NCBI GenBank assembly: GCA_963841155.1
Contig: CAWJBM010000005.1
Location: forward strand, 310,001 to 374,000
From: Fen-455 sp963841155
GTDB taxonomy: Bacteria; Actinomycetota; Acidimicrobiia; Acidimicrobiales; Bog-793
Direction of reading: 5' to 3'
DNA: 64,000 nucleotides
A program made the position numbers and the translations under genes. The notes beneath the pieces are model-generated. The model ran no database searches, was not told where the DNA came from, and saw nothing but the letters and a program-made list of their open reading frames with translations. Positions 8,213 to 16,505 of this stretch are shown piece by piece. Position 1 is the first letter of the stretch; every line of letters begins with the position of its first letter.

Positions 8213-8493
8213 CGAAGAGAACCTACGGACACACTCGAAGCGGTGAACCCATCGACGACGCCATGATCGGACGCCTTGCTGACGAAGCCGAAAAGGGCTA
8301 CGAACCCGGTGAGCTGCTGGCCAAGCCCCGCGGCCGCGGACGCCCCCCTCTTGGCGAACTCGCAAAAGAAGTCGAATCTGTCCGACTCGACGTGCAACTA
8401 CGAGACGAGACCACCCGGCGAGCCGCTCAGGAAGGCATCACCGTCTCGGAACTAATCCGTCGAGCGCTGCGGCAGTACCTCCGCGCAAGCTGA
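8209..8493 (+). CDS. Ribbon-helix-helix (CopG-like) antitoxin
   Basis: The 94-residue product has a flexible Gly/Arg/Pro-rich middle (KPRGRGRPPLGEL) and a C-terminal ribbon-helix-helix: VRLDVQLRDETTRRAAQEG then VSELIRRALRQYL. It is co-translated with the toxin-like gene upstream (4-bp overlap). Such antitoxins both neutralise the toxin and repress the operon. Confidence 0.8.
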   Translation: MTKRTYGHTRSGEPIDDAMIGRLADEAEKGYEPGELLAKPRGRGRPPLGELAKEVESVRLDVQLRDETTRRAAQEGITVSELIRRALRQYLRAS

Positions 8494-8552
8494 ACTCCTC
8501 TCTCGCAGGGGTGGAACCACTTCTGGGACACCACGCGATGGCGCCGCGCGGG

Positions 8553-8795
8553 TCAACGACGGTGACCGCTCTGAATGGTCTGTGTCCCCCGATGGTCGCC
8601 CTGCCGTTCTGGATGGCGAGCACCGTCGAGCCAGGCGGCGATTTCGGCCGGGTCGAATCTGATGAACCAACCGACCTTCAGGTAGGGCACCCTTCGTTCG
8701 GCGATGAGCCGGCGAATGTGGCGGATGCTCACCCCGAGCCGCTCGGCGAGCTGGTCGATGGTGAGGAGCTGGGGCAGGGCGTCAGTATTGGCCAT
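8553..8795 (-). CDS. Excisionase-like HTH protein (Xis/AlpA type)
   Basis: This 80-residue product carries a MerR-like excisionase helix-turn-helix: LLTIDQLAERLGVSIRHIRR then LIAERRVPYLKVG and IRFDPAEIAAWLDG. Such proteins bend attachment-site DNA and push integrase towards excision; some act as regulators of integrative elements. It sits between the toxin-antitoxin pair and the relaxase gene and is read divergently from the relaxase. Confidence 0.85.
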   Translation of the reverse strand: MANTDALPQLLTIDQLAERLGVSIRHIRRLIAERRVPYLKVGWFIRFDPAEIAAWLDGARHPERQGDHRGTQTIQSGHRR

Positions 8796-8958
8796 TGGTC
8801 TCCTTGAGCGTCGTGGTGTTGGGTGCAGACGAGGCCGGCGCCGACTGGATGACAGATGGTGACGAGCCTCTACTAAGGAGGCACTGGGGCGTCCAGGCTA
8901 AGTGCGCGCATCCCACCCGGACCCTCGTTCACCACCAGAACGCGGCCGTACCAAGTCG

Positions 8959-9258
8959 ATCAACCAAACACAATGACATTCACCATCCTTCACCATCAAT
9001 AACCTCTATCTACCAACTAACAACCCACTCACATCCTCACCCATTTCCTCGCCCTTCCCCCTTCCATTAACCCACTCCTCTCATTCCCTCTTTCCCCATC
9101 ACCATCGCCATCTTCCCGCTTCACACTCTCCATCCACTCTCTCCTCCCCACTCGAACAACTTTCCCATTCACCATCACTTACCTTCCTTGACCTCTTTCT
9201 ACCCAACATCAAACAACCCCTTTACTTCACCTCCATTCCTGCTATAACCACAAACCAA
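8959..9258 (+). other. 300-nt tract almost free of G on the plus strand
   Basis: Only seven G occur in these 300 bases (8975, 9051, 9107, 9118, 9154, 9190, 9241), in a genome that is otherwise about two-thirds GC. C is the commonest base. TCACCATC-like words recur (near 8980, 9097 and 9170). Every plus-strand frame lacks a gene. Without G the plus strand can hardly fold. It lies directly upstream of the MobF relaxase gene, where transfer origins usually sit. It could be a single-strand loading region, a Rho-loading sequence or an unknown element. Confidence 0.85.
9221..9248 (+). promoter_or_regulatory. Putative relaxase promoter
   Basis: TTTACT (9221-9226) and TATAAC (9243-9248) are separated by 16 bp, at the end of the G-poor tract and about 55 bp before the relaxase start. 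The -10 is a 5/6 match and the -35 a 4/6 match to the consensus. Confidence 0.4.
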
Positions 9259-9302
9259 GAGGAACACGTTTGCAACTTTCAGTTGGCGAGGAGGTAGTGC
9301 GC

Positions 9303-9589
9303 GTGGCGTGGATGCGGATGATGGGAGCCGACTCTGTCGACTACCACGAGCACACCGTCGCCGGCCGCGGTGACGACCCGGTCGCTGCCTCCGGTGAGTA
9401 CTACGCCTCGCGAGGAGAGACTCCGATGTCCTGGGGAGGCTCCGGGCGCGGGCTGCTCGGCCTGGCCGGTGAGGTGGACATCGCTGATTACAGGGCCCTC
9501 TTCGGCATCGGTGGTGCCCACGACCCTCGCACCGGCCGGCGTCTCGTGGGCTGCCTGCGTCCCGGTCTGGAGCTCGTGGTCTCCCCTCA
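9303..9589 (+). pseudogene. MobF relaxase, N-terminal fragment (RIT-interrupted)
   Basis: A GTG at 9303 lies 8 bp after GAGGAGG and opens the TrwC/TraA-type relaxase. Tyrosines that align with the TrwC nucleophile region are present (Tyr14 and the pair Tyr33-Tyr34 in SGEYYASRGETPMSWGG). LLGLAGEVDIADYRALFGIG and PGLELVVSPH follow. At 9589/9590 the RIT element begins and the frame runs into it, ending at 9698. The fragment therefore holds the DNA-cleaving tyrosines but not the metal-binding histidines. Joined to 12968-15770 it gives a 1029-residue protein. Confidence 0.92.
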
Positions 9590-9590
9590 T

Positions 9591-9697
9591 TTATGCCGCG
9601 CTCGGCATAAGGAGATTTATGCCGAGTTGTTGATTATGCCGAGTAGACGCACGAATGTCCCGAGTTTCGGGGGGAGCCGGTCCGAGGAGTCGGCATA
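9591..9697. repeat. RIT left end: TTATGCCG repeats and terminal inverted repeat
   Basis: TTATGCCG occurs at 9591-9598, 9617-9624 and 9634-9641, and its complement at 9603-9610 and 9690-9697. Bases 9591-9610 form a palindrome of TTATGCCG arms around CGCT. Bases 9617-9650 match the reverse complement of 12929-12962 at 31 of 34 positions. These are probably recombinase binding sites. Confidence 0.85.
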
Positions 9698-9698
9698 A

Positions 9699-10688
9699 TC
9701 ACAGCGAGTCCAAGAAGGCGAGCAGCGCGTCCGGAGGACGGTAGCGGCCCGGTGGCGTGCCGGGTGGGGCGGCAAGAGCGAGCGCCCGCTCCTTCATAGC
9801 GAGGTCGGCGTGGAGGTAGATCTGCACCGTCGAGAGCTGCTCGTGCCCGAGCCAGAGCGCGATGGTCGAGATGTCCACGCCTCCTTCACGAAGAAGCATT
9901 GCGCACGTGTGCCTCAGCACGTGGGGGGTGACGTGCTTTGCGCCAAGCGACGGGCAGCGTTGCCCGGCCACATCGGCGTGACGCGCCACGAGAGACTGGA
10001 CGGCGTCGGAGCTGAGCGGCCCTCCACGGCGACTGGGGAACAGCGGGTCCGCCGGGTCACCCTGGCGCTCGTCGAGCCAGATGGCGAGCGCCGCTACTGC
10101 GTCCGGCCCGAGTGGTGTGACGCGCTCCTTGCGTCCCTTGCCGAGGCATCGCACGTGCGCACCTCTCGAGAGCACGACGTCTGTGCAGCGCAGCCCGGTG
10201 AGCTCCCCGAGTCGCAAGCCCGTGTGCACCGCGAGCATGAGCAGGGCATGATCGCGCCGTCCGCACCAGCAAGAGCGATCGGGAGCAGCCAGCAACGCCT
10301 CGACCTCGGGGCGGGTGAGGAAACAGACCACCGCCCGCTCGAAGCGCTTCTGCGGGATCGCCAGCACGCGCTGGATCGATGCCCCATGTTCGGGGTGGGA
10401 GAGCGCGGCGAAGCCGAACAAGGCGCGGATGGCGGCCAGGCGGGCATTGCGTGTCCGGGCGCTGTTGTTCCTCTGGCGCTCGAGGTGCTCAAGGAACGCC
10501 CCGATGAGTGGAGCGTCGAGATCGGCCAGGTCGAGCTCCTGTGGCGGGCGGCGGGTCCGTTCCGAGGCAAAGCGGACGAGCAGCCGGATGGTGTCGCGAT
10601 ATGAGGCGACGGTGGCTGGGCTCGCCTCTTGCTGGAGGGCGAGCCTCGTCGTGAAGAACGCCTCGAGAGTCGGCGCGAGGCGGCTCAC
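9699..10688 (-). CDS. ritC: RIT tyrosine recombinase, third gene
   Basis: This 329-residue recombinase has an N-terminal SAM-like core-binding domain (about 1-110) and a C-terminal catalytic domain with the full set of motifs: TGLRLGELTGLRCTDV (Arg), GKGRKERVTPL (Lys), HVLRHTCAMLL (His-x-x-Arg) and LGHEQLSTVQIYLHAD (His and Tyr nucleophile). It is the last gene of the trio, with its start overlapping the previous stop by 4 bp. It cuts and joins DNA through a 3'-phosphotyrosine bond and should act with its two partners on the TTATGCCGA end repeats. Confidence 0.93.
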   Translation of the reverse strand: MSRLAPTLEAFFTTRLALQQEASPATVASYRDTIRLLVRFASERTRRPPQELDLADLDAPLIGAFLEHLERQRNNSARTRNARLAAIRALFGFAALSHPEHGASIQRVLAIPQKRFERAVVCFLTRPEVEALLAAPDRSCWCGRRDHALLMLAVHTGLRLGELTGLRCTDVVLSRGAHVRCLGKGRKERVTPLGPDAVAALAIWLDERQGDPADPLFPSRRGGPLSSDAVQSLVARHADVAGQRCPSLGAKHVTPHVLRHTCAMLLREGGVDISTIALWLGHEQLSTVQIYLHADLAMKERALALAAPPGTPPGRYRPPDALLAFLDSL

Positions 10689-11611
10689 CTGAGACCCCCG
10701 AGCGTCCGAGCGGCTCGGGCCCGGGCGACTTCCATCAGCTCGGGCACCGCTTCCAAGTACCAGTAGGTGGACGAAGGGTTGGCATGGCCGAGCACCTTGG
10801 ACAACAAGGGCATCGCCCGATCGACGTCGACACCGTCGCGGTGCCAGTCCATCAGCGTGTTCACGGCGAAGCTATGGCGAATGTCGTGCAGACGAGGGCG
10901 CCGCCGCCCACCTCGCGCCTCGATCCCGGCGCTTGTCACCAGCTCGGCGAATGTGTGATCGGCGCTGCAGGACGCCAGACAGTTGCCGGCGAGGCTGACG
11001 AGCAGAGTCGGCGACGCCGCCTGCGGGGCGAGCCGCTCGCGGAGCTCTCGATAGCGAGCCAGCGCCGTGAGAGTGCTCGCGCTGAGGGGGACCTCCCGCT
11101 CCGGTGAACGCTTGTGGGGACGGACCGCCAGGCACGAGCAGTCGAAGTCGACGTCACTGGGCAGGAGTCGGGCCGCTTCGCCGAAACGGATCCCGCTCAC
11201 CGACAGCAGCCCGATCAAGACCTCGTAGGTGGCGGCGCGAAGCAGAGGCGAGAGCCTGGCCGCGGCGGCCATCAAGGCACCGATCTCTGCGTCCGAGTAG
11301 ATGTGGGGCGTGAGCCGCGAGTACCGCCGTGGCAGCAGGTCCGGCGTAGGCACCTCGGTCCTCTCGTCGAAGGCAACGAGGTACTTGGCGAACCCGCGCA
11401 CTGCCCCGAGCCGCTGGCTGCGCGTGACGGGCAGTGAGCCCGGAGAGTCGTTGGCCCATGCCAGCGCCTGCTCGGTGGTGACATGGTCAGCACCTGATCG
11501 CTCCATGAAGGCGACGAAGCTCACCAGCAAGTGGTTGCACTCGTTGGCGACGTAGCCGAGCGAGCGCCGCAGGACGGTGTACTCGGCGAGGTGTTCTTTG
11601 AGCTCGCTCAC
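10685..11611 (-). CDS. ritB: RIT tyrosine recombinase, second gene
   Basis: The 308-residue middle recombinase shows VSGIRFGEAARLLPSDVD (Arg box), LHDIRHSFAVNTL (His-x-x-Arg) and LGHANPSSTYWYLEAVPELM (His and Tyr). The N-terminal 100 residues form the core-binding domain. It overlaps both neighbours by 4 bp, so the three proteins are made together from one transcript starting near the right end. Each RIT gene belongs to a distinct recombinase subgroup, in keeping with a joint complex. Confidence 0.92.
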   Translation of the reverse strand: MSELKEHLAEYTVLRRSLGYVANECNHLLVSFVAFMERSGADHVTTEQALAWANDSPGSLPVTRSQRLGAVRGFAKYLVAFDERTEVPTPDLLPRRYSRLTPHIYSDAEIGALMAAAARLSPLLRAATYEVLIGLLSVSGIRFGEAARLLPSDVDFDCSCLAVRPHKRSPEREVPLSASTLTALARYRELRERLAPQAASPTLLVSLAGNCLASCSADHTFAELVTSAGIEARGGRRRPRLHDIRHSFAVNTLMDWHRDGVDVDRAMPLLSKVLGHANPSSTYWYLEAVPELMEVARARAARTLGGLR

Positions 11612-12810
11612 CGCGCTCCTCCCGGCCAGTACCGTGCGAGCGCAGCGACGGTCGGTTGGGGGACGTCGACATAGACCGTCGTCATCGAGAAGTGGTGGTG
11701 GCGAAGCACCTCGGCGATCCCGACGAGCGCAGTGCCTGTCCGGTGCATCTCGCTCGCTGCGTGCTGGCGCAGGCGCCTTGGCCCGAAGGGCACAAAGCCC
11801 GCCCTGCGGGACGCGTTCTGGACGACGGACTGCACGCCGACGAAGTCAAGGCGAGTCCATGGAGCCCTCGCCCGAAGGAACACCTCGCGGAACTCCTGGC
11901 GTCGCGGTCGACCTCTGTGCAGGTAAGCGGCAATGGCAGCCCCGACGTCTGGTGGAAGGGGCATGCGCTCGTGCCGGTCGCCCTTGCCGCGCACGAGTAT
12001 CTCGCCGTGGTGCCAGTCGATGTCGTCGAGGGTGAGCGCCGCCACCTCGCAAGGCCTGAGCCCGAGCCGGCTGCACAGCAGTATGACCGCGTAGTCACGC
12101 CGCCCCGCCGCCCGCCGCCGGTCACAGCTCGCGAGCAGACGGGAGATCTCGCCCTGGCTGAGCGCAGGGGGCCGCGGCGCGGGGCGTTGCCGGGCGAGCT
12201 TGGGAACGGCTGATGCCACAGCGCTGGTGACCATCCCCTCGACCTGTAAGAACCGCAGAAGCGACGAGGTCGACAAGACCGCTGAGCGTGCGGTGCTGGC
12301 GGTCGCATCTCGGCAGGTCTGGACTACATAACAGGTGACATCACAGGCTCGCAGCCCCGTCAGTTCGCGCCGATCGCCAAGGACGGAGTCGAGGAATCGG
12401 CGAGCGCCCACGAGATGTGCCACCACGGTCTTTTCCGCCAGCCCCCGCTCGTGCACGAGGTAGCTCCGATACGACGCGAGCAGATCGCCGAAGCGTCCAG
12501 CGTCATCGGGCCGTTCCGGGACGACCCCGGCGCCACGCAGGTAGGTGAGCGGCAGCCGCATCGTGAGCGGGCTCGTCAATGTGGACCGCCCGCGGGCGGT
12601 CCGCCAGTCAGCAAAGCAAACGGCAGTCGACTCGTCGAGATCGCAGGCTCGGAGGCCTTCCGACGCCAGCCACGAGCTCACGCCGGCGAAGTAGGTGAGC
12701 CGCTGCTGCACGCTCCAGAAGGTGTATCCGCGCGCCTCGAGGTGGCGTCGATAGCCGTCCGCGTAAGGTCCGAGGGGACCTGGAGGTGTCTGGAACCTGT
12801 GCTCTCTCAT
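11608..12810 (-). CDS. ritA: RIT tyrosine recombinase, first gene
   Basis: The likely start is ATG 12810, which follows GGAGG by 5 bp; the frame stays open to 12864. The protein of about 400 residues has an extra N-terminal region, a core-binding domain and a catalytic domain with LGLRPCEVAALTLDDIDW (Arg), GKGDRHERMPLP (Lys) and a C-terminal HHHFSMTTVYVDV (His and Tyr). The usual His-x-x-Arg box is altered to RRLRQHAASEM, with Arg in place of the first His. It is the promoter-proximal gene of the trio. Confidence 0.9.
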   Translation of the reverse strand: MREHRFQTPPGPLGPYADGYRRHLEARGYTFWSVQQRLTYFAGVSSWLASEGLRACDLDESTAVCFADWRTARGRSTLTSPLTMRLPLTYLRGAGVVPERPDDAGRFGDLLASYRSYLVHERGLAEKTVVAHLVGARRFLDSVLGDRRELTGLRACDVTCYVVQTCRDATASTARSAVLSTSSLLRFLQVEGMVTSAVASAVPKLARQRPAPRPPALSQGEISRLLASCDRRRAAGRRDYAVILLCSRLGLRPCEVAALTLDDIDWHHGEILVRGKGDRHERMPLPPDVGAAIAAYLHRGRPRRQEFREVFLRARAPWTRLDFVGVQSVVQNASRRAGFVPFGPRRLRQHAASEMHRTGTALVGIAEVLRHHHFSMTTVYVDVPQPTVAALARYWPGGAR

Positions 12811-12870
12811 CGCTTCCTCCATCTCGGACCGTCGGTCCGTTAGGAGAAAGCTTCGGGTGAACACCCGCGA

Positions 12871-12962
12871 TTATGCCGAGCTGCTCATCTGATCCGCTTC
12901 CCAAAGCAGGCACGATGTCGACGACTCAGCGTCTAGTCGGCACAATCACCAACTCGGCATAA
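12871..12962. repeat. RIT right end: TTATGCCG repeats and terminal inverted repeat
   Basis: TTATGCCG lies at 12871-12878, a variant CGGCACAA at 12938-12945 and CGGCATAA at 12955-12962. Bases 12929-12962 are the partner of the left repeat at 9617-9650. The first recombinase gene's promoter must lie here or just inside. Confidence 0.83.
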
Positions 12963-12967
12963 CCTCA

Positions 12968-15770
12968 CAAATCAGTGGCAGAGCTCGGGGTGATCGGACG
13001 CGCCGAGGACATGCACGAGATCGTCGACGCCGAGCGCGACGCCACTCTTCAGTACCTGGACCGTCTCGTCGCCGAACAAGGTGGCAGGCGTGGACGTGCT
13101 CAGACCCGCGTCGCCACTGGTGGGCTTATCTGGGCGACCTCCCGGCACGCGACGACCCGGGCTGGCGATCCCCAGGTGCACGAACATGTCCTGATCGCGA
13201 ATGCCGTGTTGATGCGAGACGCCCGCGGAGGGTGGAAAGGCGCCGACACGGCGTTCTTGCGCGACCACCTGCATGCGGCGACGGCCGTCGGACGTATGGC
13301 CGCTGCCGCCAAGGCGGTCAAGCTCGGATACGGGATCGTCGCCGACCCGGGCCCGTCCGGGCGGCTCGGAGGATGGGCGATCGCCGGCATCCCGGACGAG
13401 GTCTGTGAGCTGCACTCCACCCGCTCTGCGCAGATCACCGCCGTGGTCGGACCGGATGCCTCGTATGCGGCACGGTCGGTCGCGGCCCGGGCCACGCGGG
13501 GCCGCAAGGCGGAAGTCCGCGTAGAGGACCTGTTGACCCGCTGGCAGGACGAGCTGACCACTGCTGGTCATCCCCCGGCCGATCTCCTCGCTGAGATCGA
13601 GGCGGCGGGTTCCACCTATGAGCTCCCGGAGGTCGACCTCGAGCAGCTCGCCGGAGAACTACTCGGCCCGGACGGGCGCCTGGCGGAAGAGAAGACCTTC
13701 ACCCGAGGCGACGTGATCATCGCCGCCGCTCCGCACCTTCACGGCCAGCCCCTTTCTGCGCTCGACAAGGCCGTCGAGACAGTCCTCGCGAATGACGACA
13801 CGGTCGCCCTGCCGGTCGTGACGGGGAGCAGGGAGCAGGTCTGGACGGCACGCTGTGTCCTCGCCGACGAGGAGCGCATCGCAACTGTGGCTGAGTCACT
13901 GACTGACGATGACGGGCCGAAGGTCGAAGAACAGGCCGCTCTCGATGCTGTCACCCTGCTCGAGGAGCACCTCGGCGTCCCGCTCACCACCGCCCAGCAC
14001 GAGGTGGCGATCGGACTCATGGTGAGTGGGCACCGTTTTGATCTCGTCATGGGTGTAGCCGGATCCGGGAAGACAACGACGCTGGCGGCGGTCCGCGAGG
14101 GTTTCGAGAGCGCCGGTTACACCGTGCTCGGCACCGCGACCTCGGGACAAGCAGCCAAGAACCTCGGAGACGGCGCCGGGATCGAGTCGCGCACCATTGC
14201 CTCGCTTTCCTGGCGGCTGGACCACAACACACTCGAGCTCTCCGACCAGCACGTGCTGATCCTCGACGAGGGCGCCATGACCTCAGATATGGACCTCGCC
14301 CGTCTTCTCACCGCGGTCGAGCGATCGGGGGCAAAGCTGATCGTCGTAGGAGACGACCGCCAGCTCGGTGCCATCGGTCCTGGCGGCGCACTCACCGCCC
14401 TCGCCGAACGCCACCCCGAGCAGCTCTGGGCGCTCACCGACAACCTGCGCCAGACCAATCCCGCCGAACGCGTCGCGCTCTGTGAGCTCCGAGACGGCAA
14501 CATCGCCGCGGCGGTCGGCTGGTATGCCCGCAACGGGCGGGTCCATCCCGTGCCCGACCGCCGGCGAGCGGTCACCGGCATGATCCGTGCCTGGGCGGCC
14601 GACATCGACGCCGGACAGGACCCCCTACTTCTCGCCTACCGACGCGACAACGTCGAGACGCTCAACCGCGCTGCTCGAAACCTCTGGGAACGGTCCGGGA
14701 GGCTCACCGGCCCCGAGCTCGTAGCACCCGGCGGGCGCACCTACCGGGCCGGGGACCGGGTCATCGCCCTTGCCCCAGGACCTCAAGGCGCCTGGGTCAC
14801 GTCACAAGCTGCCCAGGTCACCGCCGTCGATCCTGAGGCCCAGACCCTCACTGCGATCACGCCCGACGGCCGCCAGCTGCACATGGGCGCCGATGACATC
14901 GGCGCGGACCACCTCGGCTACGGCTACGCCATCACCGCTCATCGCGTCCAGGGCACGACGGTCGAAGTCGCGCACGTCCTCGACGACGGCGGTGGCCGGG
15001 AGCTCGCCTATGTGGCCATGAGCCGCGCGAGGAGCACCAGCCACGTGTACACCACCGCACCGGACCTCGACCAAGCCGCCCAACGCCTCACCTGGTCCTG
15101 GGATGACGAGCGCCGCCAGCAATGGGCCACTGACCAGGCCCGGGCCGCCCAGCATCTCGTCGAGCTTCGTGCCGAGCACAGAGAACTCGTCGGGAGCATC
15201 CCGCCTGACGTCACCGACCAGCTTGCTCACGTCCACGAACAACAGGCCGCGCTCGAAAAGGACCTTGCCGACCTCCGGACCGGCGCCGGGCGGTGGGCGA
15301 AGACACCCGTTCGACCTAGCTACGAGGATCTCCAACTTGCGCGCAGAGCTCACGAAGAGATCCTCCGCCGCGTCCAAAATCCCCGCCGTGGACTCCTCGC
15401 CCGGCACCGGAGCCGCGATGACCTCAAGACCAGTGCCGCCACCCTGCAAGCGGCCGAGCGTGCCTGGCAGCGCACGACCGAACCTCACGCTCGGCTTATC
15501 GAGGGCGAGCGGTCACGGCTCACCACCGAGGAGTGCCGTTTAGAACAAGCACGGCAAGCAAGAGCAGAGTTCATCGAGACCAAACCTGAGCTCATCGACC
15601 GGCTCAACCAACTGCACCGAGCCAGCCAGATTGCGCTGACCAGCTCACATTCCCATCGTTCCGCCGGCAGGAGTGTCCCGGCACCGTCCTTTAGCGGCCA
15701 GTCGCGGGATGCGGCGCTCGCGCACGAACCCCTCCCACTGCCCGCGGAACTCTTTGGTCGGGATCCCTAA
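12968..15770 (+). pseudogene. MobF relaxase-helicase, C-terminal fragment (RIT-interrupted)
   Basis: The frame continues the relaxase after the RIT insertion and stays open for about 930 codons; GTG 12975 could restart it. It holds the metal-binding histidines of the relaxase (SRHATTRAGDPQVHEHVL, spacing as in TrwC His150/161/163). A RecD/TraI-like helicase follows: GVAGSGKTTTLAAV (Walker A), VLILDEGAMTSD (Walker B), VVGDDRQLGAIGPGGAL, GYGYAITAHRVQGTT and LAYVAMSRARS. A charged coiled-coil tail covers about the last 200 residues. Nicking should fail without the N-terminal tyrosines, but the helicase part could still be made. Confidence 0.93.
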
Positions 15771-15865
15771 ACGAAAGTGAGTCCCTGCACCAAAGCACCA
15801 GAGGACATGGGCCTCGTCCAGGGACCCTTTAAGTATTGAGAGTTACAGGGCACACACCCCGATGC

Positions 15866-16414
15866 TTATGAGCCTCCGTCGACGCGAAGGTGTTTCATCG
15901 TCGCGTGAGATTCGACCCAGACACCAATGCCCCCGCCGCGCGGAATCTTGCTGACGTCGGGCACCTCGTCACACAGGTCGAGATGGAGACGCCCAATTGG
16001 CTCCTTCCACACCTCCCCGACCCAGCCGAGTGCTAGAGCGAGCCACCGGCCACGCGCAATCGAAACCTGCCTCAGCGGGCGATAGTTACCGCGACCAAAA
16101 TCGCGCCAACCACCGCTTGCGGTATCAGCGATCTCAAGCTGGAGATCCTCGTCCAGTTCCACGACTGCCCAGTGCTCGCCCACGCAGCTGATCGTCCCGC
16201 TATACCCGTGTCCCTCCTTGTCCCACTCCGGGTGCTGGTCGTAACCGCCCCCAACAAGCACGCGATCGCCTGCGACGAACGGCTCACCGTGCGCGTTGTC
16301 CACTTGACGGCCCATATCTGGAGCGTAGGCGTCTATCGGGTTGATCGGATACGGGACTTCGTGGCCAGTCGGAGATCCGGGACGTCGGCCCTCCGATGCG
16401 AACCCCCGTGCCAC
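15866..16414 (-). CDS. Hypothetical protein, element cargo
   Basis: The frame encodes up to 182 residues; Met34 (MGRQVDNAHG) is a plausible alternative start. FVAGDRVLVGGGYDQHPEWD, then GYSGTISCVGEHWAVVELDE, look like a small beta-barrel of SH3 or KOW-like type. A C-terminal part ends in GGGIGVWVESHATMKHLRVD. I recognise no family. It lies between the relaxase and the membrane-protein gene and is read towards the relaxase. Confidence 0.55.
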   Translation of the reverse strand: MARGFASEGRRPGSPTGHEVPYPINPIDAYAPDMGRQVDNAHGEPFVAGDRVLVGGGYDQHPEWDKEGHGYSGTISCVGEHWAVVELDEDLQLEIADTASGGWRDFGRGNYRPLRQVSIARGRWLALALGWVGEVWKEPIGRLHLDLCDEVPDVSKIPRGGGIGVWVESHATMKHLRVDGGS

Positions 16415-16505
16415 CGAGGACGATGAGTCAGAAACTCACAACGGCCCTGCCCGTGAGGGGGCGGTGGCCAGCTCGCGAGAAGTTGCGACGCGACTGGAAG
16501 GGGAC

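Larger units (their letters stand above)
9590..12962 (-). mobile_element. RIT element (three tyrosine recombinases) inside the relaxase gene
   Basis: Three adjacent tyrosine recombinase genes on one strand, each overlapping the next by 4 bp, fill this 3.4-kb insertion, the arrangement known as Recombinases In Trio. Its ends carry related repeats built on TTATGCCGA. CCTCA occurs at 9585-9589 and 12963-12967. Deleting 9590-12967 restores the relaxase reading SPHKSVAELGV, matching the conserved PKSVS region of MobF relaxases. No passenger genes are present. Confidence 0.93.

Noticed and set aside
8959..9258. CRISPR or tandem repeat array in the G-poor tract
   Set aside because: The recurring CACCATC words are short and irregular; there are no equal-length repeats or spacers.
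15781..15835. GTCCCTG and CAGGGAC inverted repeat after the relaxase gene as a terminator
   Set aside because: The loop would be 41 nt and no T run follows; too weak to call.
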